From Candidatus Woesebacteria bacterium (GTDB lineage: Bacteria; Patescibacteriota; Microgenomatia; UBA10105; UBA927): a stretch of 6,324 nt of DNA. Shown here piece by piece: positions 1 through 5,293 of the stretch. Location of the stretch: contig JAGVFE010000085.1 of assembly GCA_020057765.1 (NCBI GenBank), positions 1 to 6,324 of the forward strand, written 5' to 3'. The notes under the pieces were generated by a model, which saw only the letters and a list, made by a program, of their open reading frames with translations, was not told the origin of the DNA and ran no database searches. Each line of letters starts with the position of its first letter. Position 1 is the stretch's first letter. Made by a program: the position numbers and the translations under genes.

Positions 1-1553
1 AGGCGCTCGAGACGCTGGCCGAAATTGCCGGAGTCAAGCTCGAGCGACGCCAAGCGGATACGCCGGAAGCTAAGCTAAAACAAAAAATCTACGAGGTCAA
101 TCACTTGGCAAGCGAGTTTTACCATTATCTTTTGACAAAACACCCCCTCGGCAAAAAAGCTAGGGATTATCTTAAAGACAGAGGAGTTTCAGAAAAATCT
201 ATTACTACGTTTATGCTCGGATACAGTCCGAATAGTTGGGACGGATTAACCAAATATTTACAAAAAAAAGGCTACGACAAAAATTTATTAGAGCAAGCAG
301 GATTACTTGTGTCATCACCGCGCGGCGGATATGATCGGTTTCGTGGCAGGGTGATATTTACCCTCAAAGACCACCGCGGCAACGTCGTCGGTTTTTCTGG
401 TCGACTTTTGGATAGCGATGCAAAAGAAGCAAAGTATATAAATACCTCCGAGACGCCGGTGTATAGCAAAAGCAATGTGCTCTATGGCTTGGACGTGACC
501 AAAGATGCAATCAAAAAGGAAAACGAGGTGGTGTTGGTGGAGGGAGAATTTGACGTGATTTCTTCGTTCCAAGCGGGAATCGGTAATATCGTAGCAATCA
601 AAGGGTCAGCCCTCACAGAGGGTCATGTTAATCTCCTCAAGCGTTTTGCTGAAAAACTTGTGTTTGCCCTTGATAGTGATTTGGCAGGCGATGCAGCAGC
701 CCGACGGGGCATTGTGATTGCAGACAAGGCAGGACTTGAGTTGCGGGTGGCTACCATGCCATCCGGCAAAGACCCAGATGAAGTGGCGCGTCAGAGCGGT
801 GGGCTGCTCAAAAAGGCTATCAAAGAAGCGCAACCAATCTATGATTATTTTATCTCCTCGGCCCTGGCGCGTTTTGATGTGGCATCCGCATACGGCAAGA
901 AAAAAGCAACCGATGAACTGTTGCCGATTGTTGCTGCCATAGACAATCCAATTATCCAAGAACATTACGTCAAAATTTTGGCCAAGACGATCGATGCATC
1001 AGAGACTGCCATTGGCGAGGGAATAAAAAAAGCAGCAAAGATATCGATTATGCCGGCTAAGCAATTAGCAAAACAGTCTTCGCCTGATCCTTTAGGCAGG
1101 CTCGAAAATCTTGAACTGTATGCCGCCGCGTTAGTTCTTCAGGGAAAAACGCAAGAATTTTTAGAAGAGCTTGTAGGGGCCATTGTCCTTGATCAATTAA
1201 CGTATCAACCGGTTGGTCAATTGTTGCATCATTTGTCAGCACATCTTAAGAAGAATTCTTCATTTGTCATCAAAGATTTTGCTGACAGCCTACCCAAAGA
1301 ACTTCTCTCTACCCTAGATGCGGCGTACCTGTGGGATGTGGGAGACTTCGTCGATGACGAAAACAAGCTCATCAAAGAATGGACACATACCATCCGTTTA
1401 CTTCGGGAAGCACACTTTCGGAAGTCGATTAGCGATGTATCACAGCAACTCAAAAGGGAGGAGGCAGGGAGCACTGAGCATGCTCGTTTAGAAGAAGAGT
1501 TAACCCAAGCGACCAAAAACCTCAACGCTCTGGTTAAATCAGCCTCACCCTGA
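1..1553 (+). CDS. dnaG: DNA primase DnaG, 5'-truncated by the window edge
   Basis: Primase makes the short RNA primers for lagging-strand DNA synthesis and works with the replicative helicase DnaB. The frame is open from the left edge (first full codon at 3), giving 516 visible codons. The N-terminal CHC2 zinc ribbon lies outside the window. The visible part begins just after it, in the linker typical of DnaG (ALETLAEIAGVKLERR at 3-50). The RNA-polymerase core follows, with YDRFRGRVIF (about 330-359) and KYINTSETPVYSK (about 432-470). The TOPRIM fold has its catalytic Glu in VEGEFDV (Glu codon 540-542), the metal-binding DSD at 672-680, and GKDPDE at about 765-782. The last 200 residues are helical, as expected of the DnaB-binding C-terminal domain, but are poorly conserved. 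The TTG at 105 is not the start, because homology continues upstream of it. rpoD follows after 27 bases, as in the macromolecular synthesis operon. Identification is secure. Confidence 0.96.
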   Translation, partial: ALETLAEIAGVKLERRQADTPEAKLKQKIYEVNHLASEFYHYLLTKHPLGKKARDYLKDRGVSEKSITTFMLGYSPNSWDGLTKYLQKKGYDKNLLEQAGLLVSSPRGGYDRFRGRVIFTLKDHRGNVVGFSGRLLDSDAKEAKYINTSETPVYSKSNVLYGLDVTKDAIKKENEVVLVEGEFDVISSFQAGIGNIVAIKGSALTEGHVNLLKRFAEKLVFALDSDLAGDAAARRGIVIADKAGLELRVATMPSGKDPDEVARQSGGLLKKAIKEAQPIYDYFISSALARFDVASAYGKKKATDELLPIVAAIDNPIIQEHYVKILAKTIDASETAIGEGIKKAAKISIMPAKQLAKQSSPDPLGRLENLELYAAALVLQGKTQEFLEELVGAIVLDQLTYQPVGQLLHHLSAHLKKNSSFVIKDFADSLPKELLSTLDAAYLWDVGDFVDDENKLIKEWTHTIRLLREAHFRKSISDVSQQLKREEAGSTEHARLEEELTQATKNLNALVKSASP

Positions 1554-1559
1554 TACAAT
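1551..1559 (+). promoter_or_regulatory. Putative extended -10 promoter for rpoD
   Basis: TGATACAAT contains a -10 hexamer TACAAT (1554-1559; 5 of 6 to TATAAT) preceded by the extended -10 motif TGn. The TG belongs to the dnaG stop codon. At 17-bp spacing the -35 position (1531-1536, TGGTTA) matches TTGACA at only 3 of 6, which is tolerable for extended -10 promoters. The predicted transcription start is near 1566, giving a leader of about 15 bases before the rpoD ATG. No experimental support. Confidence 0.4.
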
Positions 1560-1580
1560 AGGATCGCGCGACGCCATTTC

Positions 1581-2669
1581 ATGGTCAAAACAAAGACCCT
1601 TACCTCCATATCTGATCTTATTGCCGAGGGCCGCGAAAACGGCTTCGTCACCCAAGACGATATCCTCGCGTTATTTCCCAAACCCGAAGAGCACATCGCC
1701 GAACTTGATGTTCTCTATGACCAACTGATACGCGCCAGGATCGACGTTTTTGAAACGACATCTCAAGACATTGAAAAAGAGGCAAGCAAAAGCATTGCTG
1801 ATTTGGAAAAAGAAATAGAAGCACTCGTGCGCGCAAGCGACGAAGGCATCTCGGACCCGGTCAGGATGTACCTCAAAGAAATTGGCCGTATTCCGCTGTT
1901 GACCTTTGCCGATGAAATTTCTCTGGCCAAGCGCTACGAAAAAGGCGACAAGCGGGCCAAAGCCAGACTCACAGAGAGCAACCTTCGGCTGGTGGTTTCT
2001 ATTGCCAAAAAATATATTGGCCGCGGCATGAGTCTCCTGGATTTGATCCAAGAAGGCAACCAGGGGCTTATCCGTGCGGTGGAAAAATACGATTGGCGCA
2101 AAGGGTATAAATTTTCCACGTACGCTACGTGGTGGATCCGGCAAGCAATCACCCGCGCTATAGCAGATCAAGCGCGAACGATTCGGATTCCTGTTCACAT
2201 GGTCGAGACGATCAACCGCTTTGTGCGCGCCAGCCGCCGGCTCATGCAGGATCTGGGCCGCGAGCCGAGCCCGGAGGAAGTAGCCAAAGTCATGCAGATA
2301 GACGTAACTAAGGTTCGGGAAATCATGAAGGTTTCTCAGGAACCTACCTCACTCGAGACGCCGGTGGGGGACGAAGAAGACAGCCATTTGGGAGATTTTA
2401 TCTCCGATCCAGGACCCACTCCGTATGACGTCACGTCACGGCAACTACTCAAAGAACACATGGAAGAAGTGTTGGCTACCCTTTCGGACCGCGAGAAGCG
2501 GGTTCTTATTTTACGATTCGGACTTGAGGATGGCCGCCCCCGAACTCTTGAGGAAGTCGGGGCTCAGTTCGGCGTTACCCGAGAACGCATACGACAGATA
2601 GAAGCCAAAGCGTTACGGAAACTTCGTCACCCATCCAGATCCAAAAAGCTTAAAGATTACCTCGAGTAA
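1581..2669 (+). CDS. rpoD: RNA polymerase principal sigma factor (RpoD/SigA)
   Basis: This is the housekeeping sigma-70 factor that directs RNA polymerase to most promoters. The 362-residue protein has the full group 1 layout: a region 1.1-like head (about 8-60, [17 protein letters not shown]), region 1.2 (about 91-122, [11 protein letters not shown]), region 2 (about 127-197, with [19 protein letters not shown] and the -10-reading helix [17 protein letters not shown]), region 3 (about 205-283) and region 4 (about 296-350, with the -35-reading helix-turn-helix [20 protein letters not shown]). It lacks the long non-conserved insert of E. coli sigma-70, so it is the short SigA type. H206 and E209 in [10 protein letters not shown] match the residues that contact the extended -10 TG in E. 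coli sigma-70. The ATG at 1581 is the only sensible start, and no Shine-Dalgarno sequence precedes it. It lies 27 bases after dnaG and probably has its own promoter overlapping the dnaG stop codon. Confidence 0.97.
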   Translation: MVKTKTLTSISDLIAEGRENGFVTQDDILALFPKPEEHIAELDVLYDQLIRARIDVFETTSQDIEKEASKSIADLEKEIEALVRASDEGISDPVRMYLKEIGRIPLLTFADEISLAKRYEKGDKRAKARLTESNLRLVVSIAKKYIGRGMSLLDLIQEGNQGLIRAVEKYDWRKGYKFSTYATWWIRQAITRAIADQARTIRIPVHMVETINRFVRASRRLMQDLGREPSPEEVAKVMQIDVTKVREIMKVSQEPTSLETPVGDEEDSHLGDFISDPGPTPYDVTSRQLLKEHMEEVLATLSDREKRVLILRFGLEDGRPRTLEEVGAQFGVTRERIRQIEAKALRKLRHPSRSKKLKDYLE

Positions 2670-2670
2670 A

Positions 2671-2679
2671 TGATATCAT
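2671..2679 (+). promoter_or_regulatory. Putative extended -10 promoter for the SpoIID-domain gene
   Basis: TGATATCAT places TATCAT (2674-2679; 5 of 6) behind the extended -10 TGn, directly after the rpoD stop codon. The -35 at 17-bp spacing (2651-2656, TAAAGA) is weak. The predicted start near 2686 lies 4 bases before the ATG at 2690, which favours that start over the ATG at 2678, and makes the transcript nearly leaderless. It overlaps an 18-bp palindrome. Confidence 0.4.
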
Positions 2680-2693
2680 GGGATATCCCATGA
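2676..2693. repeat. Perfect 18-bp palindrome over the SpoIID gene start
   Basis: TCATGGGATATCCCATGA is identical to its reverse complement. It overlaps the end of the putative -10 element, is centred one to two bases from the predicted transcription start, and contains both candidate start ATGs (2678 and 2690). In DNA it could be an operator for a dimeric repressor. In RNA it could fold as a 7-bp stem with an AUAU loop, provided transcription began upstream, for example by read-through from rpoD. A shorter 10-bp palindrome (ATGATATCAT, 2670-2679) overlaps it, with the two GATATC centres 10 bp apart. Confidence 0.6.
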
Positions 2694-4417
2694 AACGGTT
2701 TCTATTTTTCATTTCCACATTTTTTTTCTTTGCTATGCCCGTTGTGGCCCAAACATGTGATCCAAGCTGCAGCAATGCAGAAGAGTGTAAAAATAAAATA
2801 ACCAAATGTCAGGAAGCGTGGAATCAGATGGAAGCCGCCAAAAAACCCCACGTGGATACGCTAAGGAAAATGGAGAGCGATATCGCGGTTTTTCAAGCGC
2901 GTATTAAAACACTCGAAATTGACATTACCAAAAAAGCTGCAGCCATTAGCTTAGGAGAAAAAGAACTTGCCGGACATTTAGCAATTGCCACCCGTCGCGT
3001 ACGCCAGTTTTATATCAGAAGTTTTTCTACAAACCCATTGGTCATGTTTTTTTCTTCTGCCTCGGTCGGCTCGTTCTTGCGCACACTTGGCTATCAGCAG
3101 ACGGTTGTCAATGAAGACAAAAAAGCCATTACCGCAACCGCCGTCTCAGTCCATGGGCTCGAGGAGCGAAAACAAAGTTTAGAAAAAGAGCGGGCAACCC
3201 TTGCCTATATTAAAGGAGAAACTGATCGCCGTGCCGAATCTGTGCGCAAACTCGTTGGTGAGGCGAGCGCATATCAGACAAAGCTCTCCGGTATCATTGG
3301 TAGTTTAACGGCACTTCAGCAATCGATTTTAAATGCTAAAACCGGAACGTTTCAGACAAGTGTAGGGGATGTACCGCTTGCCGATGACACAGCCAGCCGC
3401 CCGGATTATAATCCGGGATTTAGTCCGGCATTTGCGGCATTTAGTTTCGGTGCACCCCACTTTAGAGGGATGAGCCAGTACGGAGCATTTGGCAGAGCAA
3501 AGGCAGGTCAGAGTGCTGAGGAAATTCTCAGGGCTTATTACGGGGGTGTGGAAATAAAGAGAGATTATGATTCCGGTAAACAAATAGGCGTGCAGGGTTT
3601 TGGACGCATGGATATTGAAACATATGTAAAAAGAATTTATGAGATGCCTGGTTCTTGGGGTGATGAAGGCGGTATGGCAGCACTCAGAGCCCAGGCGGTT
3701 GCGGCCAGGTCGTATGCGCTAGCTTGGACCAGGGAAGGGACCGGAGGGGATATTTGTACGAACCAAAATTGTCAGGTATATAAGAATGCCAACAAAGGAG
3801 GAAAATGGGAAGAGGCGGTAAATGATACCAAAGGATGGGTGCTCTATAAAGACGGAAAGATCGTGAGCTCATGGTATGCCTCAACGTCAGGAGGATATCA
3901 GGAGTCGTATAATGCATTGGCGTATTTGCATGACGGTAGCACGCTAAACACCCCGTCATTTTGGGACACATCGTCAGGCCGGTCCGGATGGACATCGTCG
4001 GCGTATGAAAAACTTGCCGGTAGCCCGTGGTTTTATAAAGGGTGGTACAGGGGAAATTCCGGAGACAGTTGCGGCAGGAATCATCCGTGGTTGACGGGTG
4101 AGGAAATGGCGGATATTCTGAATGCCTGGGTCGTCCTTTTTAACGGAGGTGGCGATAGTTCCAGAGTAACACCGCAAGGATCGTGTTGGGGAGGTAATCC
4201 ATACAGTGCTGCCGAGTTACGGTCAATAGGAAATTATGCAAGCGTATCAGGGGTAAGTGTCACATATTCTGAAGGAGGGGTGACGGCGACGGTAACGTTT
4301 CAAACAGACAAAGGAAGCATATCTATTTCCGGGTCTGATTTTTATAAAGCATTTAATTTACGGGCCCCCGGTCGTATTGCGTTAAAATCAGGTCTCTATA
4401 ATATTGAAAAGAAGTAG
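2690..4417 (+). CDS. Secreted coiled-coil plus SpoIID/LytB-domain protein, probable peptidoglycan-modifying enzyme
   Basis: The likely role is cleaving peptidoglycan glycan strands outside the membrane, as SpoIID lytic transglycosylases do. The chosen ATG (2690) gives 575 residues starting MKRFLFFISTFFFF, a clean Sec signal peptide ending near VVAQ. An in-frame ATG at 2678 would add only MGYP. Residues about 45-215 form two helical coiled-coil stretches around a PcsB/CwlO-like centre (RRVRQFYIRSFSTNPLVMFF, then GSFLRTLGYQQ). A linker at about 220-245 leads to the SpoIID domain. GMSQYGAFGRAKAGQ (about 260-274) comes first, then YEMPGSWGDE with the presumed catalytic Glu (E318), ALRAQAVAARSYAL (331-344), CTNQNCQVY (356-364) and SWYASTSGGYQE (394-405). 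In B. subtilis SpoIID the MSQYGA motif comes last, so the order is permuted here. There are eight cysteines in all: four near the N terminus, four in the C-terminal half. C356 and C361 sit where C. difficile SpoIID has a zinc-binding Cys pair. No lipobox is seen. Domain call strong; exact activity inferred. Confidence 0.88.
   Translation: MKRFLFFISTFFFFAMPVVAQTCDPSCSNAEECKNKITKCQEAWNQMEAAKKPHVDTLRKMESDIAVFQARIKTLEIDITKKAAAISLGEKELAGHLAIATRRVRQFYIRSFSTNPLVMFFSSASVGSFLRTLGYQQTVVNEDKKAITATAVSVHGLEERKQSLEKERATLAYIKGETDRRAESVRKLVGEASAYQTKLSGIIGSLTALQQSILNAKTGTFQTSVGDVPLADDTASRPDYNPGFSPAFAAFSFGAPHFRGMSQYGAFGRAKAGQSAEEILRAYYGGVEIKRDYDSGKQIGVQGFGRMDIETYVKRIYEMPGSWGDEGGMAALRAQAVAARSYALAWTREGTGGDICTNQNCQVYKNANKGGKWEEAVNDTKGWVLYKDGKIVSSWYASTSGGYQESYNALAYLHDGSTLNTPSFWDTSSGRSGWTSSAYEKLAGSPWFYKGWYRGNSGDSCGRNHPWLTGEEMADILNAWVVLFNGGGDSSRVTPQGSCWGGNPYSAAELRSIGNYASVSGVSVTYSEGGVTATVTFQTDKGSISISGSDFYKAFNLRAPGRIALKSGLYNIEKK
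3400..3417. repeat. Perfect 18-bp palindrome in the SpoIID gene linker
   Basis: CCCGGATTATAATCCGGG is identical to its reverse complement. It lies within the coding region for RPDYNPG, the linker between the coiled coil and the SpoIID domain. As RNA it could form a 7-bp stem with a UAUA loop. No T-run follows, so it is not a typical terminator. It has the same size and stem/loop plan as the palindrome at 2676-2693 but a different sequence. Confidence 0.55.
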
Positions 4418-4423
4418 TATACT
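4397..4423 (+). promoter_or_regulatory. Putative promoter elements for the PH-domain gene
   Basis: Two -10-like hexamers lie at the end of the SpoIID gene: an exact TATAAT at 4397-4402 and TATACT at 4418-4423. The second predicts a transcription start near 4430, at or one base before the ATG at 4431 (leaderless). The first would give a leader of about 22 bases with no good ribosome-binding site. Neither has a convincing -35 element (best about 3 of 6). Confidence 0.35.
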
Positions 4424-4430
4424 AACCCAA

Positions 4431-5057
4431 ATGCCTGTTCTTTTTGAAATTCCCAAAAATCGCTTGAAGCACAGCCCGCGACGATCTGCCGGCGGCAAGG
4501 GCATGGGGCCGTTGGCTGCGTTTGCCGTCAACCCGACGGGACTGCGGTTTGAAACCCAGCAGGATGATGAAACAGTTCTGCTATTTTTACGTCAGCATTT
4601 TGTCCTTAACGTACCGTGGATTATCTTAACAATATTTTTACTCTTTGCGCCGGTTATTCTGTTTCCTCTTTTGGGACGGGCAATGTTGCCAGTGGCGTTC
4701 CCGGGAGGGTATATTGTTATTGCAGTACTCGGCTGGTACCTGGTGACGTTTGGCTTTGCGTTTGCCAGTTTTCTCAAGTGGTTTTTTAATATTTATATCG
4801 TGACCAATGAACGTATCGTGGACATTGATTTTCTTCACCTCCTCTATAAGCAATTTTCAGAAGCGCGCCTTATCAATATCCAAGATATTAGCTATAAAAC
4901 CGGCGGGATTATCGAGACCATGTTTAACTTTGGACACGTGCTCATCCAGACTGCCGGTACAGCCCCGAACTTTGATTTCGACTCAGTACCCAATCCCCAA
5001 CAAGTTGTCAAAATTATTTCAGAAGCAGGCGAAGCAGCCAAGAAACGAGGCGTATGA
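4431..5057 (+). CDS. Membrane protein with bacterial PH (bPH_2-like) domain
   Basis: Start at ATG 4431 gives 208 residues. A basic N-terminal tail (RLKHSPRRSAGGKG, 11-24) precedes the sequence DETVLLFLRQHFVLNVPW (46-63), typical of bacterial PH-domain membrane proteins. Two transmembrane helices follow at about 60-82 and 93-117. The C-terminal bPH_2-like domain (about 118-197) shows the family signature YIVTNERIVDID (122-133), then FSEARLINIQDISY, GIIETMFNFGHVLIQTAG and the closing helix NPQQVVKIISEA. The domain should face the cytoplasm. Such proteins are widespread and mostly of unknown function, possibly membrane-associated scaffolds or stress proteins. A TTG at 4404 in the same frame overlaps the upstream gene and is a poorer start. 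There is no Shine-Dalgarno sequence, but a TATACT hexamer ends 7 bases before the ATG. The stop codon overlaps the next start (ATGA), suggesting translational coupling. Fold call is firm; function unknown. Confidence 0.85.
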   Translation: MPVLFEIPKNRLKHSPRRSAGGKGMGPLAAFAVNPTGLRFETQQDDETVLLFLRQHFVLNVPWIILTIFLLFAPVILFPLLGRAMLPVAFPGGYIVIAVLGWYLVTFGFAFASFLKWFFNIYIVTNERIVDIDFLHLLYKQFSEARLINIQDISYKTGGIIETMFNFGHVLIQTAGTAPNFDFDSVPNPQQVVKIISEAGEAAKKRGV

Positions 5058-5275
5058 TATCACCTGAATTTCCAACTGTTGCGTTGTTCGGACTCAAAAT
5101 TCTCATACTCGTCGGCATTGGAGTTTATGCGATTTTTGCGTTGGTCATGGTGCAGCAGACGAGGCTCATGGCAAACGTGCTTGAGGATCCGCTTGAAGCT
5201 GTGCTGAAAATTATTTCCGTGTCTCACCTGGTTGCCGCGGTCTTACTTTTTCTCCTGGCACTCATCCTTTTGTAA
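5054..5275 (+). CDS. Small two-helix membrane protein (DUF5657-like)
   Basis: This is a 73-residue protein with two predicted transmembrane helices: about 10-33 (ALFGLKILILVGIGVYAIFA) and about 52-73 (KIISVSHLVAAVLLFLLALI). A short polar loop with QQTRLMANVLEDPLEA joins them. Its start ATG overlaps the stop of the PH-domain gene (ATGA at 5054-5057), and GAGG at 5047-5050 could act as a weak ribosome-binding site at unusually short spacing, so translation is probably coupled to the upstream gene. Small proteins of this shape (I recall them as DUF5657) accompany envelope genes in Candidate Phyla Radiation genomes; the family name is from memory. Coupling to the PH gene suggests that the two products act together in the membrane. 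No catalytic motif is visible and the function is unknown. Confidence 0.8.
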   Translation: MISPEFPTVALFGLKILILVGIGVYAIFALVMVQQTRLMANVLEDPLEAVLKIISVSHLVAAVLLFLLALILL

Positions 5276-5279
5276 AGAC

Positions 5280-5285
5280 TATAAT
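5280..5285 (+). promoter_or_regulatory. Putative -10 promoter element for the last gene
   Basis: An exact TATAAT lies in the 18-base gap after the small membrane-protein gene. The predicted start near 5292 is about 2 bases before the ATG at 5294. CTGGCA at 5255-5260 matches the -35 consensus at 4 of 6 but with a long 19-bp spacer, and no extended TG is present. The hexamer is also one arm of a small inverted repeat TATAATCGTTATA (5280-5292). Confidence 0.4.
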
Positions 5286-5293
5286 CGTTATAA

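Noticed and set aside
105..107. TTG at 105 as the start of dnaG
   Set aside because: The same frame is open to the left edge and the residues before it fit the DnaG linker after the zinc domain, so the gene is simply cut by the window.
262..269. Run of eight A's in dnaG forming an in-frame A AAA AAA slippery heptamer
   Set aside because: No stimulating hairpin or upstream Shine-Dalgarno-like element stands out, and a -1 shift soon reaches a stop; lysine-rich codons explain it.
1250..1261. 12-bp palindrome GAAGAATTCTTC in dnaG
   Set aside because: One or two perfect 12-bp palindromes are expected by chance in a window this size, and it lies in coding sequence.
1229..2198. Long reverse-strand open frames of 155 and 175 codons across the dnaG end and rpoD
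   Set aside because: They lie opposite strongly conserved dnaG/rpoD coding sequence, are Cys/Arg/Phe-rich without domain motifs, and are explained as complements of real codons.
2720..2727. Run of eight T's in the signal peptide, a possible phase-variation tract
   Set aside because: It encodes consecutive Phe in a hydrophobic signal peptide, and eight bases is short for phase variation; nothing else supports switching.
4404..4430. TTG start for the PH-domain gene, overlapping the SpoIID gene end
   Set aside because: It would overlap the upstream gene by 14 bases and adds nine residues with no family similarity; the ATG at 4431 follows a -10-like hexamer at leaderless spacing.
5280..5292. 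Inverted repeat TATAATCGTTATA as a terminator
   Set aside because: The stem is only five A/T pairs with no following T-run; it is better read as a -10 element.
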